From positions 1,178,001 to 1,242,000 of the forward strand of contig NC_016818.1 of the NCBI RefSeq assembly GCF_000241955.1: a stretch of DNA of 64,000 bases, given 5' to 3'. Of this stretch, positions 30,252 through 41,577 are shown one piece after another. Below the pieces are notes generated by a model. That model did not search any database. It had not been told where the DNA came from and saw nothing but the letters and a program-made list of their open reading frames with translations. The DNA comes from Rahnella aquatilis CIP 78.65 = ATCC 33071. Its GTDB lineage: Bacteria; Pseudomonadota; Gammaproteobacteria; Enterobacterales; Enterobacteriaceae. The first letter of the stretch is position 1. Each line of letters opens with the position of its first letter. The position numbers were made by a program, and so were the translations under genes.

Positions 30252-30252
<1 letters not shown>
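29803..30252 (-). CDS. yaiI: YaiI/YqxD family protein (DUF188)
   Basis: The 149-residue protein has the DUF188 pattern: [14 protein letters not shown] at residues 3-16, [11 protein letters not shown], and the C-terminal [18 protein letters not shown]. The conserved acidic residues suggest a PIN-like nuclease fold, but no function is established. The ATG overlaps the hemF stop by one base (TGATG), so translation is coupled. In E. coli the gene lies elsewhere, so the hemF linkage is specific to this lineage. Confidence 0.9.
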
Positions 30253-31220
<968 letters not shown>

Positions 31221-31319
31221 TCAGCGCTTTGCAGGCGCTGAATCAGAAAGAGGAAGTGATTATATACCCAAAATCATCCGCGTTGCCCGGATGCACCTGC
31301 TTTTGGGGCAGGAAGGACA

Positions 31320-32204
31320 TTACCGTGGCTTGCGTTCATTGGCATCGAAGTAACTGAAGAAATTCACAATACCCTGAGAAATTGCCTGCGCGATTTCACG
31401 ACGAAACGCCGTAGTACTGAGTAATTGCTCTTCCTGATGATTCGTAATAAACGAGGTTTCCACCAGAATCGACGGGATCGACGGGGACTTCAGTACCGCA
31501 AACGCCGCCTGTTCGGTCTGCTGGCTGTGCAGATGGTGGATCGGGCGGATCCTGTCGAGCACGTGATGCCCCAGTGTCAGACTGTTTTTGATGGTGTCGG
31601 TTTGCACCAGATCGAACAACACCTGTTGCAGATAATTGTTGTCTTCTTTAGCATATTTTGCGCCCGCAACCAGATCGGCATCGTTTTCTTTTTTCGACAT
31701 ATAACGCGCCATTGTACTGCTGGCACCGCGATTAGAGAGGGCGAAAACAGACGCACCGGAGGCGGTGGGGCTGGTGTAACCATCGGCATGAATCGACACA
31801 AATAAATCGGCCTGATGCTGATGTGCCAGTTCAACCCGCTGATAAAGCGGAATAAAGTGGTCAGAGTCGCGGGTCAGCTTCACTTCAATATGGCTTTGCT
31901 CACCGAGGAATTCACGCACATAGTTGGCGATTTCCAGCACGACGTGTTTTTCTTCTGATCCTTCATAGCCAACCGCACCGGAATCGATGCCGCCGTGCCC
32001 GGGGTCAATCATCACCAGTTTTTTCGCACCCGGCGGTTTAGGGGCCGGTGCGGATTTGGTGATGCGGGTCTGTTGTGCGGCGCTGGCAGAACGTGAACCG
32101 AAAGCGGCAATCGCTAATCCAAGCCCGGACAGCAATAGCTGGCGGCGGGTGGCAGCGGCAGGCAAAGGCTGGAAATGCAAAAATTTGTTCAGGGGATTTA
32201 ACAT
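31320..32204 (-). CDS. amiA: N-acetylmuramoyl-L-alanine amidase AmiA
   Basis: The 294-residue amidase cleaves the peptide from muramic acid in septal peptidoglycan. A twin-arginine export signal is present (TRRQLLLSGLGLAIAAF near residue 20), so the folded enzyme goes to the periplasm through Tat. The zinc site is visible as DPGHGGIDSG, EEKHVVLE, SIHADGY and VETSFITN. E. coli AmiA has the same architecture with an EnvC-activated helix. The gene is separated from hemF by about 100 bases. Confidence 0.93.
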   Translation of the reverse strand: MLNPLNKFLHFQPLPAAATRRQLLLSGLGLAIAAFGSRSASAAQQTRITKSAPAPKPPGAKKLVMIDPGHGGIDSGAVGYEGSEEKHVVLEIANYVREFLGEQSHIEVKLTRDSDHFIPLYQRVELAHQHQADLFVSIHADGYTSPTASGASVFALSNRGASSTMARYMSKKENDADLVAGAKYAKEDNNYLQQVLFDLVQTDTIKNSLTLGHHVLDRIRPIHHLHSQQTEQAAFAVLKSPSIPSILVETSFITNHQEEQLLSTTAFRREIAQAISQGIVNFFSYFDANERKPR

Positions 32205-32481
32205 CAGTCCGTTACCGTCAGAAAAAGTGCAGAATGCTCTATGTTATAGAGTATCTATTTTATGGTTTCGATCTGAGAACTATTACTTTTTATGAAAATT
32301 GTGTCGTGAATGATGTCATGACCGAATAAATATCCGTTGCAGTACGAGCGTCATACTGTTTTATGTGAAGATTTTATCGCTCAAAACGGTTCGTAAAGTA
32401 CGCAATCTGTGATTTTGATGTTGCGTATCAAACAGATCACGCGATAATCATATAAACCCCTATCAACAGCGGCGAACAGTG

Positions 32482-32907
32482 ATGGAAATTCGCGTATACC
32501 GTCAAGAAGATTTCGAAGAAGTACTGACCTTATGGGAGCGCTGCGATTTACTGCGTCCGTGGAATGATCCTGAGCTGGATATTGAACGTAAAATTAACCA
32601 CAGCCCGGAATTTTTCCTGGTGGCAGAAGTCGGAGGCGAAGTGGTAGGCACGCTAATGGGGGGCTATGACGGTCATCGTGGTTCGGCGAATTATCTGGGT
32701 GTGCATCCGGATTATCGCGGACGCGGCATTGCCAATGCACTGGTTAACCGTCTGGAGAAGAAGTTAATCGCCCGTGGCTGCCCGAAGATGAATTTAATGG
32801 TACGTGCTGAAAACGATGCGGTGGTCAGCATGTATGAAAAACTGGGTTATGAAATCTCGGATACCCTTTTGCTGGGTAAACGTTTGATTGAAGATCAAGA
32901 GTACTGA
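32482..32907 (+). CDS. ypeA: GNAT acetyltransferase YpeA
   Basis: The 141-residue protein has a complete GNAT fold, with the acetyl-CoA loop [13 protein letters not shown] and the C-terminal [12 protein letters not shown]. It matches E. coli YpeA in length and sequence; the acceptor substrate is unknown. The ATG at 32482 is used; a GTG one codon upstream is also in frame. It is divergent from amiA, with about 277 bases between, and ends at a strong terminator. Confidence 0.92.
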   Translation: MEIRVYRQEDFEEVLTLWERCDLLRPWNDPELDIERKINHSPEFFLVAEVGGEVVGTLMGGYDGHRGSANYLGVHPDYRGRGIANALVNRLEKKLIARGCPKMNLMVRAENDAVVSMYEKLGYEISDTLLLGKRLIEDQEY

Positions 32908-32923
32908 TGTCGTTTTCCCCAAT

Positions 32924-32961
32924 AAAAAGCCCCGGCAAGTGTGACGTTGCCGGGGCTTTTA
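32924..32961. terminator. Bidirectional terminator between ypeA and the BOF gene
   Basis: A stem of about 14 pairs (AAAAAGCCCCGGCAA against TTGCCGGGGCTTTT) with an eight-base loop has A and T runs on both sides. Confidence 0.9.
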
Positions 32962-32970
32962 CTGTCTGAT

Positions 32971-33372
32971 TTACTTAATCAGTTTTACGCTTTTGACATC
33001 CACTTCCACAGAGTTCCAGTCTTTATCGACTTTACCTTCAATGCGGATTTTGTCCTTCGGCGACACGTTCTGTCCCTGCCAGCGTTTGCCGTCAATTTCG
33101 ACATTGAGGGTGCCGGTGTTGTCGCGGAATATGTATTTATCGTGGTCGATGCGTTGATCGATAAACCCTTCCAGCATCACCCATTGATCATCCTTCATGG
33201 TTTGCGCGTCTTTGACCGTGCTCAGTGCCGTGGTGCCGGTGAAGCCGCCCTGTGTGGCAGACTGGGTTTGCGGTTCCTGTGCCGACGGGCCGTTAAATCC
33301 GCCTGGCTGCTGGGCAAAGGCGGTGGCTGAACAAAGTGCAATGAGGGTTGCCAGCGTGATCTTCTTCATCAT
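32971..33372 (-). CDS. Periplasmic BOF-domain protein, YgiW/YdeI type
   Basis: The 133-residue protein starts with a signal peptide (KKITLATLIALCSATAFA) followed by a Gln/Gly-rich linker and a bacterial OB-fold domain: DDQWVMLEGFIDQ, YIFRDNTGTLNVEID and KIRIEGKVDKDW. These proteins are induced by peroxide, cadmium or antimicrobial peptides and may bind small ligands in the periplasm. The ATG at 33372 (AAGGA eight bases upstream) is preferred; an in-frame start 27 codons earlier would bury the signal peptide. Confidence 0.88.
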   Translation of the reverse strand: MMKKITLATLIALCSATAFAQQPGGFNGPSAQEPQTQSATQGGFTGTTALSTVKDAQTMKDDQWVMLEGFIDQRIDHDKYIFRDNTGTLNVEIDGKRWQGQNVSPKDKIRIEGKVDKDWNSVEVDVKSVKLIK

Positions 33373-33605
33373 AATAGTCGTCCTTAAATTAACGTTTCCA
33401 GAGTACTGGCAACTATGACATCGTTTCAGATGTGTTGCCGCGTTGAGAACCATTAAAGCAGACAGTTCTTAACAGTTTCTTAAGCCCATACCCGGCATAC
33501 TTCAAATTGCAGAGGCGTTGGCCTTTCTGCACTTCGGATTATTTTTGGTATACTGTTGATGTATATTAAAAATTTCATTTTATTTGCAGGAACGTTGTCC
33601 TTTTT

Positions 33606-34049
33606 ATGAACCCGGATGATTATAACGACCACGGTATGTTGCGATTGCCGCTGTGGTTCTGGACGATTTTGATTTTGCAGGCGCGGACCTGGATATTGTT
33701 TGTAATGGCCGGTGCATCACGTCAGCAGGGCAGCGAGCTGCTGACGTTGTTTTATCCCGATCAGCAAAGTTTCTGGTCCGGTATGTTACTCGGGTTACCA
33801 CCCGCGCTGGTGTTTTTACTCAGCGGGCGTCGCCATGTATGGCCGCGTATCTGGCAGGCCGGTTACTGGCTGTTGCTTGCTGGCATGTTTGTCACGTTCG
33901 CCTTGCAGGGGCTGGGGTTGTGGCAAAGCACGGATACCGTTTCCGGCGTGGATATCGTGCTGGCCTTGCTGGATGCCGCCGCGCTGGCTTACTGGTTAAT
34001 GAGCCGCCATCTGCGCGCCTGTTTTGATGCCGCGCGCCGTCTGGTCTGA
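33606..34049 (+). CDS. yfeZ: Inner-membrane protein YfeZ (DUF2919)
   Basis: The 147-residue protein has about four membrane helices and the DUF2919 N-terminal signature DDYNDHGMLRLPLWFW, then ARTWILFVMAGASRQQG. It matches E. coli YfeZ. Function is unknown. It is followed 86 bases later by yfeY and then yfeX in the E. coli order. Confidence 0.88.
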   Translation: MNPDDYNDHGMLRLPLWFWTILILQARTWILFVMAGASRQQGSELLTLFYPDQQSFWSGMLLGLPPALVFLLSGRRHVWPRIWQAGYWLLLAGMFVTFALQGLGLWQSTDTVSGVDIVLALLDAAALAYWLMSRHLRACFDAARRLV

Positions 34050-34135
34050 TGCATATTCCCCATTCAGGCTGAACTTTTTAGCCAGGAAGACACTCGAACT
34101 GGCGCTAAACAATAATGATTCAAGGAGTGTACCGA

Positions 34136-34765
34136 ATGACTTTACGCCTGCGGGTTCGCCCGATGTTACTGGTGCTGCCGCTGATCCTGACCGGCTGTTC
34201 GTCGATGTCAAATATGTCATGGCCAAGCATGTCCTGGTCGGCCATGAATCCGCTTAACTGGTTTGGCAGCAGCGCGACGGTCAGTGATAAAGGCGTCGGT
34301 GAAATTACAGCCAGCACCCCGCTGACCGAAACAGCAATCACCGACGCGCTGGACGGCGACTATACCCTGCGCAGCGGCATGTCGATGAGCAACGGCAAAA
34401 TGCTGAGCTTCTTCCAGGCGATGGATGGCAAAGACGTGAAAATGTCGGTCAGCGGTGAGCCGAAAGGCAACGTCCAGCGCGTCGATGTGGTTGACCCCAA
34501 GGTCGAAAGCGAGTGGGGCGTTAAAATCGGTACACCGTTCAGCGATCTCTACAGCAAGGCTTTTGATGTGTGCGTGAAGGGTGAAGGTGATGATGCCGAA
34601 AACGTCGAGTGTAAAGCGCCGCAAAGTGCGCACGTGACGTATGTGTTCAGCGGTATCTGGCACGGTCCGGATTCGCTGATGCCTTCGGATGATGCCCTGA
34701 AAGACTGGAAGGTCAGCAAAATTATCTGGCGCGCTAATCCGTTGCAGGCCGCTGCCGCGCAATAA
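34136..34765 (+). CDS. yfeY: RpoE-regulated lipoprotein YfeY (DUF1131)
   Basis: The 209-residue protein has a lipoprotein signal with lipobox LILTGC (lipidated C21) followed by a Ser/Met/Trp-rich linker and the DUF1131 domain (AITDALDGDYTLRSGMSM, VESEWGVKIGTPFSDLY). It is probably anchored in the outer membrane. The E. coli orthologue is a sigma-E target. AAGGAG lies eight bases before the ATG at 34136; a start seven codons upstream is rejected. A terminator separates it from yfeX. Confidence 0.9.
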   Translation: MTLRLRVRPMLLVLPLILTGCSSMSNMSWPSMSWSAMNPLNWFGSSATVSDKGVGEITASTPLTETAITDALDGDYTLRSGMSMSNGKMLSFFQAMDGKDVKMSVSGEPKGNVQRVDVVDPKVESEWGVKIGTPFSDLYSKAFDVCVKGEGDDAENVECKAPQSAHVTYVFSGIWHGPDSLMPSDDALKDWKVSKIIWRANPLQAAAAQ

Positions 34766-34794
34766 AACGGGCTTCTCCGCTTAAAAAATCCTCA

Positions 34795-34824
34795 ATGCCT
34801 TGCCTTCGCGCAAGGCATTTTTAT
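34795..34824 (+). terminator. Terminator between yfeY and yfeX
   Basis: ATGCCTTGC pairs with GCAAGGCAT around a short loop and is followed by TTTTT. Confidence 0.85.
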
Positions 34825-34870
34825 TGACATCCGGTATGATGTCGCCGGTCAAATTAACGAGGATGAGAAA

Positions 34871-35770
34871 ATGACTCAGGTTCAGAGCGGCATTTTACCC
34901 GAACATTGCCGTTTCGCGATTTACATTGAAGCGAAAGCTCAGGGTGACCTGGATGCGCTCCGGCAGGGCTGCCGCGCATTTGTGGCCGTACTGGAAGACA
35001 TGCAGAAAAAATTTCCCACCGAACATCTTGGTGCGGTCGTGGCCTTTGGTAACGATGTGTGGCGTGATTTATCCGGCAATCGGGGCGCGGATGAGCTGAA
35101 ATCTTTCGAGCCACTGGGCAAAGGTCTGGCGCCCGCGACGCAGCGAGATATGTTGCTGCACATTCAGTCCCTGCGTCATGACGTTAACTTTGCGCTGGCA
35201 CAGGCGGCGCTGAAAGCTTTTGGCAGCGCAATCACTGTTGAAGAAGAAACCCACGCCTTCCGTGCGCTCGAAGAACGTGATCTCAGCGGTTTTGTTGATG
35301 GCACTGAAAACCCGAAAGCAGAAGCGCGTGCTCAGGTGGCGATTATTCCTGAAGGCAGCATCGATGCTGGCGGCAGTTACGTGATGGTTCAGCGCTGGAA
35401 ACATAATCTGGTGCAATGGGAACGCTTCTCCGTACAACAGCAGGAAGAGGTGATCGGCCGTACTAAAGACACCGACGAAGAACTGGATCCAGAAACCCGT
35501 CCGGCGACGTCACACGTTAGCCGCGTGGATCTGAAAGAGGACGGCAAAGGCCTGAAAATCCTGCGTCAGAGCCTGCCTTACGGCACCGCCAGCGGTGAGC
35601 ACGGATTGTATTTCATCAGCTATTGCGCCCGTTTGTGGAACATTGAGAAACAATTGCTGAGCATGTTTGGCGATCTCGATGGTAAACGCGATGCCATGCT
35701 GCGCTTCACCCGTCCGGTGACCGGCAGCTATTATTTCGCGCCATCCCTGACCCGTCTGCTAGCGCTTTAA
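34871..35770 (+). CDS. yfeX: Dye-decolorizing-type haem peroxidase YfeX
   Basis: The 299-residue protein is a Dyp-type peroxidase equal in length to E. coli YfeX. The distal GFVDGTEN with D143 and the proximal haem ligand H215 are both present. YfeX is a cytoplasmic porphyrinogen peroxidase; release of iron from haem has also been proposed but disputed. It has its own position after the yfeY terminator and is followed by the cys promoter region. Confidence 0.93.
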   Translation: MTQVQSGILPEHCRFAIYIEAKAQGDLDALRQGCRAFVAVLEDMQKKFPTEHLGAVVAFGNDVWRDLSGNRGADELKSFEPLGKGLAPATQRDMLLHIQSLRHDVNFALAQAALKAFGSAITVEEETHAFRALEERDLSGFVDGTENPKAEARAQVAIIPEGSIDAGGSYVMVQRWKHNLVQWERFSVQQQEEVIGRTKDTDEELDPETRPATSHVSRVDLKEDGKGLKILRQSLPYGTASGEHGLYFISYCARLWNIEKQLLSMFGDLDGKRDAMLRFTRPVTGSYYFAPSLTRLLAL

Positions 35771-35979
35771 GTTCTCCCGGCGCGTTCCGTTGCGGACGCG
35801 CTGTTTCTCTCCCTCTGCTATTCCCCCGCGTTGGTTACTGCCTTATAGCTTTTCATGCTTGAAAATCACCAAATGGTATATAAAACCGTTACAGCCTGAC
35901 CCTCAGTTATAAATACACTGTGTGATATTGAGCGGCATTTATCAGCGTCGCATATCGGTTCACTCACCTAAGGCTAAGC

Positions 35980-37002
35980 ATGAAAACACTCGGATTTACA
36001 GGCAGCGTGCTGAAAGGTTCTGTAGCGGCATTGTTGCTGGCCAGCGGCGCGGCTTCGGCGACTGAACTGCTTAACAGCTCTTATGATGTGTCCCGTGAAC
36101 TTTTTGCTGCACTGAATCCGCCATTCCAGAAACAGTGGGCGGAGCAAAATAACGGCGACAAACTTGATATTAAACAGTCGCATGCCGGTTCGTCCAAGCA
36201 GGCACTGGCCATTTTGCAGGGGCTGAAGGCCGATGTGGTCACTTACAATCAGGTGACGGATGTGCAGATTTTGCATGACCGCGGCAATCTGATCCCGGCC
36301 GACTGGCAAAGCCGTCTGCCGAATAACAGCTCGCCATTCTATTCCACCATGGCGTTTCTGGTGCGCAAGGGCAATCCAAAAAACATTCACAGCTGGGACG
36401 ATTTAGCCCGTCCGGGTGTGAGCCTGGTGTTCCCGAATCCAAAAACATCCGGCAATGGCCGTTATACCTATCTCGGTGCCTGGGGCGCATTCAATCTGGA
36501 AGACAATAAAAACCAGGCGCAGACCCGCGAGAAGATGGCGAGCTTCCTGAAAAATGTGCAGGTGTTTGATACCGGCGGCCGTGGCGCAACCACCACATTT
36601 GTCGAACGCGGACTGGGCGATGTGCTGATCAGTTTTGAATCTGAAGTGAACAACATCCGTAAGCAGTACGGTGATGATAAATATGAAGTCATTGTGCCGA
36701 AGGTGGATATTCTGGCGGAGTTCCCGGTCGCCTGGGTGGACAAAAACGTTGAGAAAAATGGCACAGAGAAAGCCGCAAAAGATTATCTGAATTATTTGTG
36801 GAGCCCGCAGGCGCAGAAAATCATCACCAGTTTTAACTACCGCGTGTATGACAAAACGGCGATGGCAGCGGCGAAAGGGCAGTTCCCGGATACCCAACTG
36901 TTCAACGTTGAAGATCAGTTCGGTGGCTGGCCACAAGTGATGGAAACCCATTTCAGTACCGGCGGTGAGCTGGACAAACTGTTAGCGCAAGGTCACAAGT
37001 AA
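35980..37002 (+). CDS. cysP: Thiosulfate/sulfate-binding periplasmic protein CysP
   Basis: The 340-residue protein has a signal peptide cleaved after SGAASA and the sulfate-binding fold: [42 protein letters not shown] and [22 protein letters not shown]. It delivers thiosulfate and sulfate to CysTWA. It is the first gene of the tightly packed cysP-cysT-cysW-cysA operon, and its stop overlaps the cysT start by one base. CysB control is expected by family knowledge; no clear site was identified in the 209-base upstream region. Confidence 0.95.
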   Translation: MKTLGFTGSVLKGSVAALLLASGAASATELLNSSYDVSRELFAALNPPFQKQWAEQNNGDKLDIKQSHAGSSKQALAILQGLKADVVTYNQVTDVQILHDRGNLIPADWQSRLPNNSSPFYSTMAFLVRKGNPKNIHSWDDLARPGVSLVFPNPKTSGNGRYTYLGAWGAFNLEDNKNQAQTREKMASFLKNVQVFDTGGRGATTTFVERGLGDVLISFESEVNNIRKQYGDDKYEVIVPKVDILAEFPVAWVDKNVEKNGTEKAAKDYLNYLWSPQAQKIITSFNYRVYDKTAMAAAKGQFPDTQLFNVEDQFGGWPQVMETHFSTGGELDKLLAQGHK

Positions 37003-37832
37003 TGTTGTTGTCGAGCAAACGCGTATTACCCGGATTCACCCTGAGCCTCGGCAGCAGTTTGTTGTTCGTGTGCCTCGTGCTGTTGCTGCCGCTGAGCGCG
37101 CTGGTGATGCAGTTATCACAAATGACCCTGGCGCAATACTGGGATGTCATCACCAACGGTCAGGTGGTGGCGGCCTATAAAGTGACGCTGCTGGCAGCGG
37201 GTGTGGCGAGTATTTTCAACTGTTTTTTCGGCATGCTGATGGCGTGGATCCTGACCCGTTATGAATTCCCCGGCAAGAGCCTGATCGATGGTCTGATGGA
37301 TTTGCCGTTTGCCCTGCCAACGGCAGTGGCCGGTTTAACGCTGGCAGGATTGTTTTCGACCACCGGTTTTTACGGTCAGTGGCTGGCGCATTTTGATATC
37401 AAAGTGGCGTACACCTGGCTGGGTATTGCAGTGGCAATGGCATTTACCAGCATCCCGTTTGTGGTGCGTACCGTGCAGCCTGTGCTGGAAGAGTTAGGCC
37501 CTGAATATGAAGAAGCGGCCGAAACTTTGGGCGCATCGCGCTGGCAGAGTTTCCGTCGCGTGGTGTTGCCGGAAGTCATGCCGTCGCTTCTGGCAGGGAC
37601 GGCATTGTCCTTTACCCGCAGTCTGGGGGAGTTTGGCGCGGTCATTTTCATCGCCGGTAATATTGCATGGAAAACCGAAGTGACCTCGCTGATGATTTTC
37701 ATCCGTTTACAGGAATTTGATTACCCGGCAGCCAGCGCCATTGCTTCGGTGATCCTCGCGGCATCGCTGTTGCTGCTGTTCGCCATTAATACCTTACAAA
37801 GCCGCTATGGCCGTCGCCTGGGAGGCCAGTAA
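37002..37832 (+). CDS. cysT: Sulfate/thiosulfate ABC permease CysT (CysU)
   Basis: The 276-residue permease has about six membrane helices and the cytoplasmic EAA loop (YEEAAETLGASRWQSFRRVVLP) that contacts the ATPase CysA. It pairs with CysW as a heterodimeric channel. One-base overlaps with cysP and cysW indicate coupled translation. Confidence 0.95.
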   Translation: MLLSSKRVLPGFTLSLGSSLLFVCLVLLLPLSALVMQLSQMTLAQYWDVITNGQVVAAYKVTLLAAGVASIFNCFFGMLMAWILTRYEFPGKSLIDGLMDLPFALPTAVAGLTLAGLFSTTGFYGQWLAHFDIKVAYTWLGIAVAMAFTSIPFVVRTVQPVLEELGPEYEEAAETLGASRWQSFRRVVLPEVMPSLLAGTALSFTRSLGEFGAVIFIAGNIAWKTEVTSLMIFIRLQEFDYPAASAIASVILAASLLLLFAINTLQSRYGRRLGGQ

Positions 37833-38707
37833 TGTCTGATATTCCGGCTTTTGCAGGCGAAAAACGCCAGCGTATTGATTGGGTGAAATGGTCACTGATC
37901 GGCACCGGGGTGCTGATTTGTATTCTGTTGTTGCTGATCCCGATGATCAGCATTTTCGTGCTGGCCTTTTCCGACGGCATTGCCGCGGTGTGGAAGAACC
38001 TGTCGGATGCCGACATGTTGCATTCCATCTGGCTGACGGTGCTGATGGCGCTGATCACCGTGCCGGTGAACCTGATTTTCGGCACGCTGCTGGCCTGGCT
38101 GGTGGCACGCTTTAATTTTCCGGGACGCCAGCTGTTGCTGACGCTGATCGACATTCCGTTCGCGGTGTCACCGGTGGTGGCGGGGTTACTGTATCTGTTG
38201 TTTTACGGTACCAACGGTCCGATTGGTGGCTGGCTGGATGCCCACAATATTCAGTTTATGTTCGCCTGGCCGGGCATGGTGATGGTGACAATATTCGTCA
38301 CCTGTCCGTTTGTTATCCGTGAACTGGTGCCGGTGATGCTGAGCCAGGGCAGTCACGAAGATGAAGCCGCGGTGTTGCTGGGCGCATCCGGCTGGCAGAT
38401 GTTCCGCCGGGTGACGTTACCGAATATCCGCTGGGCATTGCTGTACGGCGTGGTACTGACCAATGCCCGCGCGATCGGTGAATTTGGCGCGGTGTCCGTG
38501 GTGTCCGGTTCTATTCGCGGCGAAACCTACACGCTGCCATTACAAGTCGAATTACTGCATCAGGACTACAACACCGCTGGCGCGTTTACTGCCGCTGCGC
38601 TGTTAACCCTGATGGCCATTGTCACACTGTTTCTGAAAAGCGGCCTGCAATGGCGTCTGAAGCGCCACAATGACCGTCTTGAGCGGGAGGAAAGTCATGA
38701 GCATTGA
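37832..38707 (+). CDS. cysW: Sulfate/thiosulfate ABC permease CysW
   Basis: The 291-residue permease has six predicted helices and an EAA loop ([21 protein letters not shown]). The hydrophilic C-terminus [18 protein letters not shown] overlaps the cysA start by 11 bases. It forms the transmembrane channel with CysT. Confidence 0.95.
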   Translation: MSDIPAFAGEKRQRIDWVKWSLIGTGVLICILLLLIPMISIFVLAFSDGIAAVWKNLSDADMLHSIWLTVLMALITVPVNLIFGTLLAWLVARFNFPGRQLLLTLIDIPFAVSPVVAGLLYLLFYGTNGPIGGWLDAHNIQFMFAWPGMVMVTIFVTCPFVIRELVPVMLSQGSHEDEAAVLLGASGWQMFRRVTLPNIRWALLYGVVLTNARAIGEFGAVSVVSGSIRGETYTLPLQVELLHQDYNTAGAFTAAALLTLMAIVTLFLKSGLQWRLKRHNDRLEREESHEH

Positions 38708-39791
38708 AATTAACGGTATCAACAAATATTTTGGCCGCACCAAGGTGCTCAATGATATCTCGCTCGATATTGCTTCCGGAGAGATGGTTGCTTTGCTCGG
38801 TCCCTCCGGCTCAGGGAAAACCACGTTGCTGCGTATTATCGCCGGACTGGAAAATCAAAGTGCCGGCCACCTGAGTTTTCACGGCAAAGACGTAACGCGT
38901 CTGCATGCCCGCGATCGTCAGGTCGGCTTTGTGTTCCAGCATTATGCGCTGTTCCGCCATATGACGGTGTTCGATAACATCGCCTTTGGTCTGACGGTAT
39001 TGCCGCGCCGTGAGCGTCCGGACGCCGGGGCCATCAAACAGAAAGTCACTAAATTGCTGGAGATGGTGCAGTTAGCCCATCTGGCAAACCGTTATCCGGC
39101 ACAGCTTTCCGGCGGCCAGAAACAGCGTGTGGCGCTGGCCCGTGCGCTGGCGGTTGAACCGCAAATTCTGCTGCTGGATGAACCTTTTGGCGCGCTGGAT
39201 GCACAGGTGCGTAAAGAGCTGCGTCGCTGGCTGCGTCAGTTGCATGAAGAACTGAAATTCACCAGCGTGTTCGTGACCCACGATCAGGAAGAAGCGATGG
39301 AAGTCGCTGACCGCGTGGTGGTGATGAGTCAGGGCAATATCGAACAGGTCGGCGCACCGCAGGAAATCTGGCGTGAACCGGCCACCCGTTTCGTGCTCGA
39401 ATTCATGGGTGAAGTGAATAAAATCGGCGGTGAAATTCGTGGCTCTCAGCTGTATGTCGGTGCATATCACTGGCCGCTTGATAACCCGCCGCTGCATCAG
39501 GGCGCGGTCGAGTTATTCCTGCGTCCCTGGGAAATGGAAATTACGCCGCACAGTACGGCGCGTTGCCCGTTGCCGGTGAAGGTGCTGGAAGTCAGCCCGC
39601 GCGGTCATTTCTGGCAGCTTATCGTGCAGGCCGAGGGCTGGCATGATGAACCGCTTTCCGTTGTACTTTCTGAACCTCACGCTAACAACGCCCCTCAGCG
39701 CGGTGATCGTTTTTATGTCGGCGGACTGAATGGCCGCCTGTATGCTGGTGATCAGCCGCTACAACCCGTTGCGTTAGCGAAGAGTGCCTGA
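38697..39791 (+). CDS. cysA: Sulfate/thiosulfate ABC ATPase CysA
   Basis: The 364-residue ATPase shows Walker [10 protein letters not shown], the signature [15 protein letters not shown], Walker [13 protein letters not shown], the switch histidine in THDQEEA, and a C-terminal regulatory beta domain from about residue 240. The ATG at 38697 follows GGGAGG, which gives a length one residue short of E. coli CysA. It ends the cysPTWA operon at a terminator before cysM. Confidence 0.95.
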   Translation: MSIEINGINKYFGRTKVLNDISLDIASGEMVALLGPSGSGKTTLLRIIAGLENQSAGHLSFHGKDVTRLHARDRQVGFVFQHYALFRHMTVFDNIAFGLTVLPRRERPDAGAIKQKVTKLLEMVQLAHLANRYPAQLSGGQKQRVALARALAVEPQILLLDEPFGALDAQVRKELRRWLRQLHEELKFTSVFVTHDQEEAMEVADRVVVMSQGNIEQVGAPQEIWREPATRFVLEFMGEVNKIGGEIRGSQLYVGAYHWPLDNPPLHQGAVELFLRPWEMEITPHSTARCPLPVKVLEVSPRGHFWQLIVQAEGWHDEPLSVVLSEPHANNAPQRGDRFYVGGLNGRLYAGDQPLQPVALAKSA

Positions 39792-39815
39792 TATTTTTTA
39801 ATCAGCATTTTTCTC

Positions 39816-39842
39816 AGGGCGGTCATCGGGCCGCCCTTTTTA
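39816..39842 (+). terminator. Terminator between cysA and cysM
   Basis: AGGGCGG (39816-39822) pairs with CCGCCCT (39831-39837) and TTTT follows. It implies a separate promoter, or read-through, for cysM. Confidence 0.8.
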
Positions 39843-39906
39843 TCGTCTGATATCTGTTTATATGTTTTTTATCAGTCAATATACCTTTTTAATATAAGGC
39901 AAGCCC

Positions 39907-40791
39907 GTGAGTACGCTCGAACATTACATCGGCAATACCCCTCTGGTGAGATTACAGCGTCTGACGCAGGGGCTGGACAGCGAGATTTGGGTCAAGCTGG
40001 AAGGGAACAATCCCGCCGGATCGGTTAAAGATCGCGCCGCACTGTTTATGATTGAGCAGGCGGAAAAGCGGGGCGAAATTCGCCCGGGGGAGACACTGAT
40101 TGAAGCCACAAGCGGCAATACCGGCATTGCGCTGGCAATGATTGCCGCGCTGAAAGGCTACAAGCTGAAGTTGCTGATGCCGGAGAATATGAGCCTTGAA
40201 CGTCAGGCATCGATGCGCGCATATGGCGCTGAACTGTTGCTGGTCAGTCGTGCACAGGGGATGGAAGGCGCACGTGATCTCGCACTGGAAATGGAAAAAC
40301 AAGGGCAGGGGAAAGTGCTGGATCAGTTTAACAATCCTGACAATCCCCTCGCACATTTTACGACGACGGGCCCTGAAATCTGGCAACAGACGCACGGACG
40401 AATTACCCATTTTGTCTCCAGCATGGGCACCACCGGCACCATTACCGGGGTCAGCCGTTATCTGCGCAGTCAGCATGCTGGCGTGACCATTGTCGGGTTG
40501 CAACCGTCAGAAGGCAGCAGTATTCCGGGGATACGCCGCTGGCCCGAGGAATATCTGCCGGGCATTTTCAATCCTGAACTGGTTGATGAAGTGATGGATA
40601 TGGGGCAGAACGAGGCAGAAGATACCATGCGGGCGCTGGCGCGGTCAGAAGGTATCTTCTGTGGCGTAAGTTCCGGCGGCGCGGTAGCGGGTGCTCTGCG
40701 CGTTGCCAGAAGCCATCCGGGCAGCGTGATTGTGGCGATTATTTGCGATCGCGGTGACCGTTATTTATCCACGGGTGTTTTTAACGTTTGA
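39907..40791 (+). CDS. cysM: Cysteine synthase B
   Basis: The 294-residue PLP enzyme makes S-sulfocysteine or cysteine from O-acetylserine and thiosulfate or sulfide. The PLP lysine is K41 in PAGSVKDRAA and the phosphate loop is [21 protein letters not shown] is typical of CysM rather than CysK. Translation starts at GTG, as in E. coli cysM. The C-terminus ends YLSTGVFNV, about nine residues short of the E. coli protein. Its position after cysPTWA links thiosulfate uptake to use. Confidence 0.94.
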   Translation: MSTLEHYIGNTPLVRLQRLTQGLDSEIWVKLEGNNPAGSVKDRAALFMIEQAEKRGEIRPGETLIEATSGNTGIALAMIAALKGYKLKLLMPENMSLERQASMRAYGAELLLVSRAQGMEGARDLALEMEKQGQGKVLDQFNNPDNPLAHFTTTGPEIWQQTHGRITHFVSSMGTTGTITGVSRYLRSQHAGVTIVGLQPSEGSSIPGIRRWPEEYLPGIFNPELVDEVMDMGQNEAEDTMRALARSEGIFCGVSSGGAVAGALRVARSHPGSVIVAIICDRGDRYLSTGVFNV

Positions 40792-40893
40792 TTCAATATT
40801 GAGTCGTTGAATGTAAAATTAGAGTAAAAGCGGCTGCGAATGGCTGGCTTAGTGGTAAAAATGACCAAAATTTTAGCCAGGCGGAAATAAAGA

Positions 40894-41577
40894 ATGAAAA
40901 TTTTATTAGTCGATGACGACCTTGAATTAGGCACCATGCTCAGCGAATACCTGATCGCCGAAGGTTTTGATGCTTCTCTGGTGCTGACCGGTAAAGCGGG
41001 CGTGGAAGGCGCGATGTCTGGCGAATATACCGCAATGATCCTCGACATTATGCTGCCGGACATGAGTGGTATTGATGTATTGCGTCAGGTGCGCAAAAAC
41101 AGCCGTCTGCCGATCATCATGCTGACCGCGAAGGGTGACAACATTGATCGTGTCATCGGTCTGGAAATGGGCGCAGATGATTACATGCCAAAACCATGCT
41201 ATCCGCGCGAACTGGTGGCACGTCTGCGTGCTGTGCTGCGTCGTGTGGAAGAGCAGCAGGAATCACACTCTGATCATTCGTCGGTCAACTATGGCGATCT
41301 GACACTGAATCCGGCGACCCGCAGCAGTGAATGGCGCGGCGTGGCATTCGATCTTACCGCTTCCGAGTTCAATCTTCTGGAGTTGCTGTTGCGTTCTCCT
41401 GAGCGTGTGGTTTCGAAAGATGAGTTGTCGGAGAAAGGTCTTGGGCGTCCGCGTGAAGCTTATGACCGCAGTATTGATGTGCATATCAGTAACATCCGTC
41501 AGAAACTGGGGTCACTGGAAGGTGGCGATATTCTGACTATTGAAACGGTGCGCAGCATTGGCTATCGAATCCGCTAA
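40894..41577 (+). CDS. CpxR-like OmpR-family response regulator
   Basis: The 227-residue regulator has a receiver domain (DDD at 7-9, phosphoacceptor D51 in LDIMLPDMSG, K in LTAKGDN) and an OmpR-type winged helix ending TVRSIGYRIR. The sequence is closest in pattern to CpxR, but it is not the cpxP-linked locus and lies between cysM and crr. The partner kinase follows with overlapping coding sequence. Target genes are unknown. It is probably a paralogue of CpxR that senses a different envelope cue (inference). Confidence 0.85.
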   Translation: MKILLVDDDLELGTMLSEYLIAEGFDASLVLTGKAGVEGAMSGEYTAMILDIMLPDMSGIDVLRQVRKNSRLPIIMLTAKGDNIDRVIGLEMGADDYMPKPCYPRELVARLRAVLRRVEEQQESHSDHSSVNYGDLTLNPATRSSEWRGVAFDLTASEFNLLELLLRSPERVVSKDELSEKGLGRPREAYDRSIDVHISNIRQKLGSLEGGDILTIETVRSIGYRIR